Origin: Proteles cristata cristata
Lineage: Eukaryota; Chordata; Mammalia; Carnivora; Hyaenidae
Direction: 5' to 3'
DNA length: 64,000 nt
Assembly: GCA_017311185.1 (NCBI GenBank)
Contig: JAESUZ010004128.1
Location: 1,139,001 to 1,203,000 of the forward strand
The number at the start of each line of letters is the position of its first letter. Position 1 is the first letter of the stretch. Below are positions 45,968 through 56,437 of the stretch, piece after piece. The notes beneath the pieces are model-generated. The model was not told where the DNA came from and searched no databases. It was given only the letters and a program-made list of their open reading frames with translations. The translations under genes were made by a program, and so were the position numbers.

Positions 45968-46357
45968 GCGCGCCTGCCGCCATTGTAGCTCCAGGGCGGC
46001 TGGGATCCCTGAAAGAGACGCGCAGACACCCGGCATCCGCGCTCCTGGCTGGCTTGAACTCGAGAGGGAAGGCAAAAAGCTAAAAACTGGGAAATTTGCC
46101 TGTGAGTTCGTGTTTCGGGTGACGAGCCATAGAGAGATCCGGTTTTCCTCACTCCAGCGGCGGCGCGCCTGCCGCCATTGTAGCTCCAGGGCGGCTGGGA
46201 CCCCTGAAGGAGACGCGCAGACACCGGCGTCCGCGCTCCTGGCTGGCTGGAACTCGAGAGGGAAGGCAAAGAGCTAAAAACTGGGAAATTTGCCTGTGAG
46301 TTCGTGTTTCGGGTGACGAGCCATAGAGAGACCCGGTTTTCCTCACTCCAGCGGGCT
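45968..46357 (+). repeat. Two tandem ~195-bp L1 5'UTR monomers
   Basis: The unit beginning 'gcgcgcctgccgccattgtag' at 45,968 repeats at 46,163. The copies differ at only a few positions (for example gggatccctgaaagag / gggacccctgaaggag) and by an indel or two. Both contain 'gaactcgagagggaaggcaaa' and 'gtttcgggtgacgagccatagagag'. Confidence 0.95.
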
Positions 46358-46757
46358 CAGGCTACGCGGACCCGGCAGGCAAGCCCCCGCGCATGCGCAC
46401 CAGAGCCGACCAGAGAAGAAAGCAGCGATCCTGACTCCGCCCCCAGAGCTCAGCAGGGAGCCTGGAATTGCCCGAGGGGGTTGTCTGGGAAGCTGTGTCT
46501 AAGGCAACTTCAGCGGGGCGCGGGCTGGGATTTGGAGATTAGAACTGGCCTGGGTTGAAGAGTGCAACCAACTTCGGCTGCGTCCCCGGAACGGGGAGTT
46601 GACACGCCAAAAAAAAAAAAAAAAAAGCGAGCTGCAGCGCGGGGTTCAAGAAGGGACTGGAGCACCGTCACTCTCCTTCCCACAATCGCCAAGGCAGAAC
46701 CCCGCCTGAGGCATCGGATCACGCCACGCCCATCCCTGCCTGAGAGGTGCCCTCCTC

Positions 46758-46850
46758 CCTTTTTTTTTTTTCTTTTCTTTTTTTCTTCTTTCCTTTCTTT
46801 CTTTTCTCTTTTTTTTCTTCTTTTTTCTCTTTTCTCGCTTTTTTCCCCAA
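46758..46850. repeat. Polypyrimidine tract in the L1 5'UTR
   Basis: About 90 bp of T/C, mostly (T)n-C. It generates spurious Phe/Ser- or Lys/Glu-rich frames on both strands. Confidence 0.95.
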
Positions 46851-47642
46851 AACACTGACCTGATTAACTCTGGTCGCCAGCTTGCTTAAACAATCACAAG
46901 TCCATTCTGTAAATGTAAATTCTACACCTACCGACTTTTTCAGCTATTTCTCTCAGGAGTAATTAGACTATATAGTTTCTCTGGATAATTCCAGCATCCA
47001 TCTCTCACCTATCCAACCACATCCTACCCTTTACCTCTTTGAAAAAAGTTTCTTATCCCTTCTGCCTGTTCATTCTATTTCCAAATCTGCCTTGTCTCAC
47101 CCTGCATTCTCTCTTTTTCTCTATGTTCTTCAACCAGCACTGCATACACACGGCTATTTAACTGTAGCTGGGAAATCCAGGTATATGCTTTAAACCGTTC
47201 TTTGTCCATCGGTTTTCTTCTTTTTTCCTTTTCTTTTCCCCTTTTTGACCCTTTTATGTATTTTATGCTCCCTATTCGCCCTCCTTCCTCCGTCTTTTCT
47301 ATTAACTTTTTCGTTTTCCCTCTCACTTTGCATGTTAGTTGAATCAGCCTGTGCGTTTGTGTGCTCCTGCTCCCTGTGTGTCTGTCTGTCTGTTTTCTTT
47401 TCCAGGGCTACCTCAAGAAACAAGCTAGAGTACACAAGGTGAAGAGTCCCAAATATCACTACGAATAGGAAAATAAAATAACTAAGGTCCCAACAAGAGT
47501 GACCGAGGGATACCATTCAAAAAACAATCTCTGAAAGGATAGGCCCTGGAAAGTCAAAGAGTTTCTTGGATATAGCAGTGCTCATAGAAACAGAGAGCAT
47601 AACAGGTCTTTAAAACCAACAAGAGCCGGAAAGCTAACTAAA

Positions 47643-48535
47643 ATGACGAAACGAAAGAGCTCTCCTCCAAAGAAACTCCAAGAAGAAATGACAGCTAATG
47701 AACTGCTCAAAACAGATATCAGCAGCATAAGTGAACAAGATTTTAGAATAATAATGGTGAAATTAATAGCAGGGCTTGAAAAAAACATAGGGGACATCAA
47801 AGAAACTATGGCTACAGACAGAATGGAAAATAAAAATAGGCATGAAGAATTAAAAATGCGATAAATGAGATACATAATAAATTAGAGGCCTCCAATGCAC
47901 GGATTGAAGAGGCAAAAAGGAGAATAAGTGATTTAGAAGACACCATTCTAGAAAAACAAGAAGCTGACAAAAAAAGAGACAAACTGATCCAGGAACAGGA
48001 AAGAAGAATTCGAGAGCTCAGCGACACAGTCAAACGCAACAATATCCGTATCATAGGAATCCCAGAAGACGAAGAGAGAGGGAAAGGTGCTGAAGGAGTC
48101 CTGGAACAAATTATAGCAGAGAACTTCCCCGACCTGGGGAAGGAAGTCAATGTGGAAATACAAGAGGCTCAGAGGACTCCTCTCAGACGTAACTTGAATC
48201 GATCTTCTGCACGACATATCATCGTAAAAATGGCAAAATACAAGGACAAAGAGAGAATTTTGAAAGCAGCTAGGGAGAAAAGGGCCCTCACATACAAAGG
48301 GAAACCTATCAGAGTGGTGACAGACCTATCTACTGAAACTTGGCAGGCCAGAAAGGAATGGCAGGAGATCTTCAATGTGATGAACAGTAAAAATATGCAG
48401 CCAAGAATCCTCTATCCAGCAAGCCTGTCATTCAAAATAGAAGGAGAGATAAAAACCTTTCCAAATAAACAGAAATTGAAAGAATTTGTCACCACGAAGC
48501 CAGCCCTACAAGAAATCCTGAGGGGGATGCTCTGA
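47643..48535 (+). pseudogene. ORF1: L1 ORF1 with one single-base frameshift
   Basis: L1 ORF1 encodes a trimeric RNA-binding protein that coats L1 RNA in the cytoplasmic particle. It starts ATACG-free at ATG 47,643 (protein begins MTKRKSSPPKK, basic) and leads into a heptad-like coiled-coil region. At 47,852-47,856 an A5 run where the frame requires A6 shifts it, producing a stop at 47,864. The second frame is open from 47,857 to the TGA at 48,533-48,535. It carries the RRM-like part (RNNIRIIGIPE) and the C-terminal domain (ARHIIVKMAKYKDKERIL; PRILYPASLSF; ending LRGML). Correcting one base gives 298 codons, a normal mammalian ORF1 length. No nonsense substitution is seen. Confidence 0.93.
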
Positions 48536-48581
48536 AGGAAAGGTTGCAAGGAACAAAGATTCCAGAGACACCACCACAAAC

Positions 48582-51500
48582 ATGAACCCTACAAAAGATA
48601 CAAAGACTCTTAACCCACATATTTCAATAATAACACTGAATGTAAATGGGCTGAATGCTCCAATCAAAAGACATAGGGTAGCAGAATGGATTAAAAAACA
48701 AAATCCATCTATATGCTGTCTACAAGAAACTCATTTTAGACGGGAAGATACCTTCAGATTAAAAGTAAGGGGATGGAGAAATATATATCATGCTACAGGA
48801 AATCAAAAGAAAGCCGGAGTAGCGATACTTATATCAGACAAACTGGACTTTAAATTAAAGACAATCACAAGAGATGAAGAAGGGCACTACATAATAATTA
48901 CAGGGTCCATCCATCAGGAAGAACTAACAATCATAAATGTCTACGCACCGAATATGGGAGCACCTAAATATATAAAACAATTAATCACAAACAGAAACAA
49001 GCTTATAGATAAGAATGTGCTAATAGCAGGGGACTTTAATACTCCGCTTACAGCAATGGATAGGTCAACCAGACAGAAAATCACTAAAGAAATAATGGAC
49101 TTGAAAGATACATTGGACCAGATGGACCTGACGGATATATTTAGAACTTTACATCCTGAGGCCAGGGAATTTACTTTCTTCTCAAGTGCGCATGGCACAT
49201 TCTCCAAGATAGATCACATACTGGGACATAAAGCAGCCCTCAATAAATATAAAAGAATAGAGATCATACCATGCACACTGTCAGATCACAATGCTTTGAA
49301 ACTTGAAATCAATTACAGGAAGAAGTCTGGAAAACTTCCAAAAACATGGAGGTTAAAGAACACCCTTCTAAAGAATGAATGGGCCAATCAGGCAATTAGA
49401 GATGAAATTAAAAAATATATGGAAACAAATGAAAATGAAAACACAACAATTCAAAATCTATGGGATGCGGCAAAGGCAGTCCTAAGAGGAAAGTACATTG
49501 CTCTCCAGGCCTATTTCAAGAGATTAGAAAAAGCGCAAGTCCAAAATCTAACAGCTCACCTAAAGGAACTAGAGGCAGAGCAACAAGAACGCCCTAAACC
49601 CAGTAGAAGAAGAGAAATAGTAAAAATTAGAGCAGAAATAAACAACATAGAGACCAAAGAAACAATTGAACAGATCAATGAAACCAAGAGTTGGTTTTTT
49701 GAAAAAGTAAACAAAATTGACAAACCTCTAGCCAGACTTATCCAAAAGAAAAGAGAGAGCACCCAAATAGACAAAATTATGAATGAAAATGGACTTATTA
49801 CAACCAACCCCTCAGAAATACAAGCAATTATCAGGGAATACTATGAAAAATTATATGCCAATAAATTGGACAACTTAGAAGAAATGGACAAATTCCTAAA
49901 CACACACCCACTACCAAAATTCACACGGGAAGAAATAGAAAACCTGAACAGACCCATAACAAGTGAAGAAATTGAATCAGTGATCAAAAATCTCCCAACA
50001 AATAAGAGCCCTGGACCTGATGGCTTCCTGGGGAATTCTACCAGACATTTAAAACAGAATTAATCCCAATTCTTCTCAAGCTATTCCAAAAAATAGAAAG
50101 CGAAGGAAAACTCCCGGACTCATTTTATGAAGCCTGCATCACACTGATTCCCAAGCCAGACAGAGATCCAGCAAAAAAAGAGAACTACAGGCCAATATCC
50201 TTGATGAATACGGATGCAAAAATTCTCAACAAGATCCTTGCAAATCGAATCCAGCAGCATATAAAAAGAATCATCCACCAAGATCAAGTGGGATTCATTC
50301 CTGGGTTACAGGGCTGGTTCAACATTCGCAAATCAATCAATGTGATACATCATATTAATAAAAGAAAACATAAAAACCATATGATCCTGTCAATAGATGC
50401 AGAAAAAGCATTTGACAAAATACAGCATCCCTTCTTAATAAAGACTCTCGAGAAAATTGGGATAGAAGGAACCTACTTAAACATCATCAAAGCCATCTAT
50501 GAGAAGCCTTCAGCTAACATCATCCTCAACGGGGAAAAACTCAGAGCTTTCCCCCTGAGATCAGGAACACGACAGGGATGCCCACTCTCACCACTGCTGT
50601 TTAACATAGTGCTGGAAGTCCTAGCATCAGCCATCAGACACCAAAAGGAAATCAAAGGCATCAGAATTGGCAAAGAGGAAGTCAAACTTTCACTCTTCGC
50701 AGATGACATGATACTCTACATAGAAAACCCGACAGACTCCACCAGAAGCCTACTAGAACTGATCCAAGAATTCAGCCAAGTTGCAGGGTACAAAATCAAC
50801 GTACAGAAATCGGTTGCATTTTTATACACCCAACAATGAAGCAACAGAAAGAGAAATCAAGAAACTGATCCCATTCACAATTGCACAAAAAACCATAAAA
50901 TACCTTGGAATAAACCTAACCAAGGATACAAGAGATCTGTATGATGAAAACTATAGAAAACTTATGAAGGAAATTGAAGAAGACACAAAGAAATGGAAAA
51001 ACATTCCATGCTCATGGATAGGAAGAATAAATATAGTTAAGATGTCATTACTACCTAAGGCACTCTACACATTCAATGCAATTCCAATCAAAATTGCACC
51101 AGCATACTTCTCAAAACTAGAACACACTATCCAAAAATTTGTATGGAACCACAAAAGACCCCGAATAGCCAAAGTAATCCTGAAAAATAAAACCAAAACG
51201 GGAGGGATCACCATCCCAGACTTTAGCCTCTACTACAAAGCTGTCATCATCAAGACAGTATGGTATTGGCACAAAAACAGACACATAGACCAATGGAACA
51301 GAATTGAGAACTCAGAAGGGACCCAAAAGTATACAGCCAACTAATCTTTGACAAAGCAGGAAAGAATATCCAATGGAAAAAAGACAGCCTTTTTAACAGA
51401 TGGTGTTGGGAGAACTGGACAGCAACATGCAGAAGAATGAAACTAGATCATTTTCTCACACCATGCACAAAAATAAACTCAAAATGGATAAAGGACCTGA

Positions 51501-52437
51501 ACGTGAGACAGGAAACCATCAAAACCCTAGAGAGAAAGCAGGAAACAACCTCCTTGACCTCCACCGCAGCAACTTCTTACTTGACACATCCCCAAAAGCA
51601 AGGGAATTAAGAGCAAAAATAAACTGTTGGGACCTCCTCAAGATTAAAAGCTTCTGCACAGCCAAGGAAACAACCCAGAAAATTAATAGGCAACCAACGG
51701 AATGGGAAAAGATAGTTGCAAATGACATATCAGATAAAGGGTTGATATCCAGAATCTACAAGGAACTCACCAAACTACACGCCCGAAAAACAAACAACCC
51801 AGCGAAGAAATGGGCAGAAGATATGAACAGACACTTCTCCAAAGAGGACATCCAGATGGCCAACAGACACATGAAACGATGCTCAGCATATCCTTCTCAT
51901 CAGGGAAATACAAATCAAAACCACACTGAGATACCACCTCACGCCAGTCAGAGTGGCTAAAATGAGCCAATCAGAGAACTCTAGATGCTGGCGAGGGATG
52001 TGGAGAAACGGGCACCCTCCTACACTGTTGGTGGGAATGTAAACTGGTACAGCCCCTCTGGAAAACAGTGTGGAGGTTCCTAAGGAAACTAACAATAGAA
52101 CTTCCCTATGACCCAGCAATAGCACTGCTAGGAATTTACCCAAGGGATACAGAAATGTTGATGCATAGGAGCACATGTACCCTTAATGTTCATAGCAGCA
52201 CTCTCCACAATAGCTAAAACCTGGAAAGAGCCTAAGTGTCCATCAACAGATGAATGGATCAAGAAGATGTGGTTTATCTATACCATGGAATACTACATGG
52301 CAATGAGAAACAATGAAATCTGGCCATGTGTAGCAACATGGATGGACCTTGAGGGTGTTATGCTGAGCGAAATAAGTCAGGCAGAGAAAGACAAATATCA
52401 TATGTGTGCACGTATAGGAGGATTAGGAGGAGCTTAA
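48582..52437 (+). pseudogene. ORF2: L1 ORF2 (endonuclease/reverse transcriptase), seven frameshifts
   Basis: ORF2 makes the nick, primes and reverse-transcribes L1 RNA. The ATG at 48,582 begins MNPTKDTKTLN. The APE-type endonuclease motifs are intact: LNVNGLN (~48,636), QETHF (48,723), GDFN (49,029) and SDHN (49,281). The first frame stays open for 493 codons. The RT domain includes [13 protein letters not shown]-type and FADD (50,696-50,707) motifs. The C-terminus keeps the Cys-rich region and ends [12 protein letters not shown] before TAA at 52,435. Single-base shifts lie near 50,027 (-1), 50,830 (+1), 51,327 (-1), 51,531 (-1), 51,891 (+1), 51,996 (+1) and 52,182 (+1). The net change is +1 and the remaining 1,285 codons are as expected for ORF2. 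Between shifts I find no stop codon. Confidence 0.95.
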
Positions 52438-52651
52438 CAGAGGACCAAGGGGGAGAAGAAGGGCAGAAATGGTGGGGGAAAGGGGGAGAGGCAAACCATG
52501 AGAGACTCTTGAATGCTGACAAAAACTGAGGACTAGTGGATGTGGGGGGGAGGAGGGGTGGGCATGGAGGAGGGCACTTGTGGGGATGAGCACTGGGTGT
52601 TATGTGGAAACTAATTTGACAATAAACTATTTGAAAAAAAAAAAAAAAAAA
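52438..52651 (+). other. L1 3'UTR with G-rich tract, AATAAA and poly(A)
   Basis: G-rich runs at 52,449-52,486 (GGGGG, GGG, GGGGG, GGGGG) and ~52,545-52,560 resemble the polypurine/G-quadruplex tract found in many L1 3'UTRs. AATAAA lies at 52,621-52,626 followed by A18. The tail is pure A, in keeping with a young insertion. Confidence 0.9.
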
Positions 52652-52668
52652 CAAAAGGATGACTTCTC

Positions 52669-53354
52669 TTTGGAGTATGGCACCCATGGTCTTAGGTTTT
52701 CAAACAGAAATTGCATCGCTCCTGTTACATTTACCAACTACAAAATGAATAACACAAAGCAAAGTTTATAATAATAAAAATAATAGAATCCTCCTAAACC
52801 CTAAACCGGAGTGTCATAATAATGCAGATTATGTGCATAACGTCGTCCGTTTCTGAGGTGTTAGAGAATTACACGGGTAATCCATGTCAAGGATCTCCCA
52901 AGTACTTGATGCTTGGAGGTACCCAATGAATGTTAGGTCTTCCACAGGACCCTTTTCTAGCATGTACTTGTTAGAATTTGGATTCTGTGATTTCGTCTGG
53001 GAAAACATCCACAGCATTTTCTAGGAAAAGATATAAAGTGCAGAGTTCTAGAGAACTGTCCTTTGATCATACATATAGCAATCTGCACCAGATCCCTTAG
53101 GATACATTTCTGTCTCTTGAAATAAAAATGCTATTTCAGATGAGTGGCAAGTTCTCAGAAAAAATTATCATTTATAAACATAAAAAGACTGTTATGTGTT
53201 CTCCATCGTAATAAATATAGTGAAGAGAAAGTAAAGTCATCCAGAGCCCATCATTCCACCCCCCCCCATAAGATGTTTGAAGGCCGTCAAATATCTCTGA
53301 GCCAAGGAGATGCATTTCTACCTCTTCACCTTTTCTTTGATTAAAAAGTAAAAA
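52669..53354. other. L2-like remnant, then unique sequence
   Basis: The first ~30 bp continue the L2-like pattern interrupted by the L1. The rest shows no gene or repeat I recognise. Confidence 0.45.
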
Positions 53355-54395
53355 TCTAACACCAGAAGTATGAGCTAAAAAATTAAAAATAGATAAATCG
53401 GACTTCAACAAAATTTATAACTTTCATGCCTTAAAGAACATGATCGAGAAAGTTAAAAGACAACTTGCAGAATGGAAGAAAATAATTGCAAGTCGTACAT
53501 CTGATAAGGGTCTAAGATCCAGAATGTATAAAGAACTCTTGCAACTTTACAATAAAAAGACAAAAAATCCAGTTTGAAAATGGGCAAAGGACTTGCATAG
53601 ACATTTCTCCAGAGGAGATATACGAATGGCTACCAAGCACCCCAGCAAATGCTCACATGATTTCCTCATTAAGGAAATGTAGATCAAAACCGCAGGGAGA
53701 TACCAGTTCACACCCACTAGGATGGCTATAATTTTTTAAAGAGACAATAACAAGTGTTGGTAAGGATGTGAAGGAATTGAAACTCTCATACACTGCTGGT
53801 GGGAATGTAAAATGGCGCAGGAAAACAGTCTGACAATTCCTTAAAAGGTTAAATGTATGACCCAGTAATTCCATTTGTTTTCACCAGAGAGAAATGAAAC
53901 CATGTTCACATAAAAAAAATTGTGCATAAGTGTCCATAGTAGCATTATTCGTGTAGAATAATGTAGAAATATAGAAAAGACATCAAATATCTATCAACTG
54001 ATGAATGGGTAAGTGTAATATGGTATAATGGGGAATACTTTTTGTCCATTGAAAGGAATGACAGACTGACACATGTCACAGTGTGGGTGATCTCAAAAAT
54101 ATTACACTAAGTGAAAGAAGGCAGATCTAAAAGGCCTTATATTGCATGATTCCATTTATGTGAAATATTCAGAATAGTTAAATCTTCAGACATATCAGAT
54201 TGGTGGTTGCCAGGAGCTGGGGGAAGGGGAGGTGTGGGGGAGGGGTCACTGCTTAATAGGTACAATGTTTATTTTGGGGTGATGAAATGTTTGGAAGTAG
54301 ATAGAGGTGTAGTTGCACAACTTTGTGAAAGCACTAAATTTCTCATTTTGTTGTTGAATTTATAAGAATTTCATGTAAAAAAAGAATTAAAAAGT
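53355..54395 (+). mobile_element. Old L1 (L1M type), ORF2 C-terminus and 3'UTR
   Basis: 'gataaatcggacttcaacaaaatttataac', 'tctgataagggtctaagatccagaatgtataaagaactc', 'gacatttctccagaggagatatacgaatgg', 'tcatacactgctggtgggaatg' and 'ttgtccattgaaagg' follow the L1 ORF2 C-terminal order. The 3'UTR includes 'tggtggttgccaggagctggggg'. Frames are destroyed. The G-rich part at 54,219-54,245 is a G-quadruplex candidate. Confidence 0.85.
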
Positions 54396-54713
54396 TAACT
54401 GAAGCTACATTATGGTGGACTATAAATGACAGGTAAAAGTTTTAGATTGTACCCCAAGACTAATAGAAAACATTTCTTAAAATGTTTTTAAAATATATGT
54501 AACATTTTAGGACAATTAGTTTCCTATGCGTGTGGTGTAAATCAAACCCCAAACAGCTAGTTAGAGGTAGAACATTCTACCAGTTTGCTCTTTTGTTTAA
54601 AGGAAGTTCCCCAATTGTCAAGATTATATTTTTTATTCTTCATTCCTCACCCCTCCAATTTATGAAACTGATAAATATGGAGGTTAGTTTTGTATTCAAT
54701 TGTGTATGATCAC
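54396..54713. other. Unique AT-rich sequence, no gene seen
   Basis: No repeat or coding signal recognised. Confidence 0.45.
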
Positions 54714-54733
54714 AGAGCCTCTTTCAGCCCTTT

Positions 54734-54889
54734 ATATATAGAGAGAGGGAGAGAAAGAGAGAGAATCTTAAGTAGGCTCCACACCCAGCATGGAGCCCAA
54801 TAGAAGGCTTGATCTCATGACCCTCAGATCACAACCTGAGCTGAAGTCAAGAGTTGGACACTCAACCAACTGAGCCACCTAGGCACCCC
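54734..54889 (-). mobile_element. Older Can-SINE, short form, minus strand
   Basis: (GA)n-rich part, 'ggctccacacccagcatggagccc' and a reversed head ending 'tgagccacctaggcacccc'. A diverged duplication, agagcctctttcagcccttta / tagcctctacataagccttta, flanks it at ~54,714-54,733 and 54,891-54,911. Confidence 0.92.
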
Positions 54890-54911
54890 GTAGCCTCTAC
54901 ATAAGCCTTTA

Positions 54912-55890
54912 AATAAGAATCATTTTATGGGCACCTGAAATAATAATGGAGTTTTGAAAATGCTAATTTGTGATGACCTGGAGAGAGCAAGGGAAAATAT
55001 ATACAATAAACACAAAATGTAAAACTCAGCTGAATGAGTCTATAGGGAAGCATGAGGAAAAGGGGGTGGATACAGAGAATGAGTGGGACGACCCCTGTAA
55101 TACAGATCATTCCCAGCCTGACATGAGGTGTGAACATGGGGTCTGCGCCTTTAACACCCCAACCACGGGCTCTTGTTTCTTTAAGATTCAGACATCTTCG
55201 AGATGAGATACAACTAAACATGAAATTTAGTACAACTAAAGATGAAAGCAGAATTCTGGATACTCAATCAAGAAGAGGCTCTGGACCTACTGGGTTATAC
55301 AGGGCTTATATAATTGTCCTGAAACTGTGCAGCTTATGTCCAAAATTATGCACGTTTTTGATCTCAACTTGACAAAGGCTGCTGTTGAGGGGAGGAAGAG
55401 GGAAGGGACACAAAGAGGAGGCCCCAGAGGTGGCCGGCGCACCACCAGGAAACCCCAGTTTGCAGCCACAAGTGGTTTAGGGAAACAAATGGTTCAAATG
55501 TAGGGAATTGGTGGGGGATGGGGGTTGTCGATATTGTTTTGTTTCTGCTCAAATTAATGTTTATACGTCCAAAGCCATATTTAAATTTCATGATGTCTAA
55601 TCATTTACTTTGTAATTTGTTTCTCTCCATTTTCTTTAACTATTCAATTAATAAAAGGCCTCATGTGATCTCAGTGACACTTTCACCTCTAAGATAAATG
55701 CTTGACTATAAACCAACAGATGAATAAAACATACTCAGCTTAATGCTATCAAGTGCTTCTTTCTGATTGAACGCAACACTGTTTCAGGTGCTGTTAAGAT
55801 AAAACATGGTCACAGAGGTAATTCCTGATTCATTTCCAGGGTTTATTATGCTCGCCTTAATGGTAGAACATTTGGCCTGCATTGGATGTG
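54912..55890. other. Unique sequence, no gene seen
   Basis: Overlapping frames of 60-98 codons on both strands near 54,925-55,590 have no known motif. Confidence 0.45.
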
Positions 55891-55899
55891 TCTATGTCC

Positions 55900-56136
55900 A
55901 CCATTAAACCACGAGCTCTCTGCAAAGGGGAGCCTTTTCTTATATTTCTGTACCCCTAGTGGTCAGCACCATACAGAGGAGCAGAAAAGGAATGTTCAGT
56001 TAATGGATATGAACTCAGTATAGGTTTCATGCCTTGCTCACTTCTGTGTCTTCAGTATGCTGTTCAGATCTAGCACATTGCAAGTCCTCAGATATGTACT
56101 GGTTGAATGAATGAATGAATGAAGAATGAATGAGTT
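55900..56136 (+). repeat. L2-like 3' end(s) with (GAAT)n tail
   Basis: 'accacgagctctctgcaaaggggagccttttcttatatttctgtacccctagtggtcagcacc' and then 'ttgctcacttctgtgtcttcagtatgctgttcagatctagcacattgcaag' both resemble the L2 3' end. The second closes with 'tggttgaatgaatgaatgaatga', the typical L2 tail. Possibly two overlapping or duplicated copies. Confidence 0.65.
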
Positions 56137-56225
56137 AATTAAGAGATGGATACATTCAGCCATTTTCATTCCTTTGAGCTCATTGCCAGTATTAAAATAT
56201 CCAAATAGGAGGGTTTTTAAATTTT

Positions 56226-56415
56226 TTTAGTTCATTTGTTTATTTTGAGAGAGAGAGAGAAAGAGAAAGAGAGAGCATGAAGAGGGGAAGAGCAGAGAGA
56301 CAGGGAGAGAAAGAATCCCAAGCAGGCTCTACAATGTCAGCACAGAGTTTTTCACAGGGCTTGAAACTACAAGATCATGATCTGAGCTTAAATGACTGAG
56401 CCACCTAGCCAGGCC
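56226..56415 (-). mobile_element. Can-SINE, minus strand, diverged
   Basis: Reverse tail, GA-rich middle, 'tacaatgtcagcacagag', 'aagatcatgatctgagctta' and a reversed head 'gactgagccacctagccaggcc'. A diverged duplication, caaataggagggtttttaaa / caaatgagagttttaaaaaa, flanks it. Confidence 0.92.
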
Positions 56416-56437
56416 CAAATGAGAGTTTTAAAAAATT

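Larger units (their letters stand above)
45557..47642 (+). promoter_or_regulatory. L1 5'UTR with internal promoter
   Basis: About 2.1 kb, GC- and CpG-rich in its first 1.2 kb (many GCGCG and CCGCC strings). It contains two tandem ~195-bp monomers, then an A18 run (46,606-46,623), a polypyrimidine block (46,758-46,850) and T/C-rich sequence up to ORF1. The L1 5'UTR normally acts as an internal RNA polymerase II promoter. A YY1-like motif sits at +10 (own entry). Functionality is inferred. Confidence 0.85.
45557..52651 (+). mobile_element. Full-length felid-type L1 retrotransposon
   Basis: About 7.1 kb and complete: it starts GGAGGGAGGCAAGATGGCGGAG and ends with a ~18-A tail. A perfect 17-bp target-site duplication, caaaaggatgacttctc, flanks it at 45,540-45,556 and 52,652-52,668. 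The order is 5'UTR (45,557-47,642), ORF1 (47,643-48,535), a 46-bp spacer, ORF2 (48,582-52,437), 3'UTR and poly(A). L1 copies itself by target-primed reverse transcription using the ORF2 endonuclease and RT together with the ORF1 RNA-binding protein, and the same machinery mobilises the Can-SINEs. Both ORFs here carry single-base frameshifts, so this copy as written could not encode the full proteins. Confidence 0.97.

Noticed and set aside
46562..46858. Lys- and Phe-rich frames on both strands
   Set aside because: They arise from the A18 run and the T/C tract of the L1 5'UTR.
48941..49207. Minus-strand frames within ORF2
   Set aside because: Shadows of the ORF2 coding strand.
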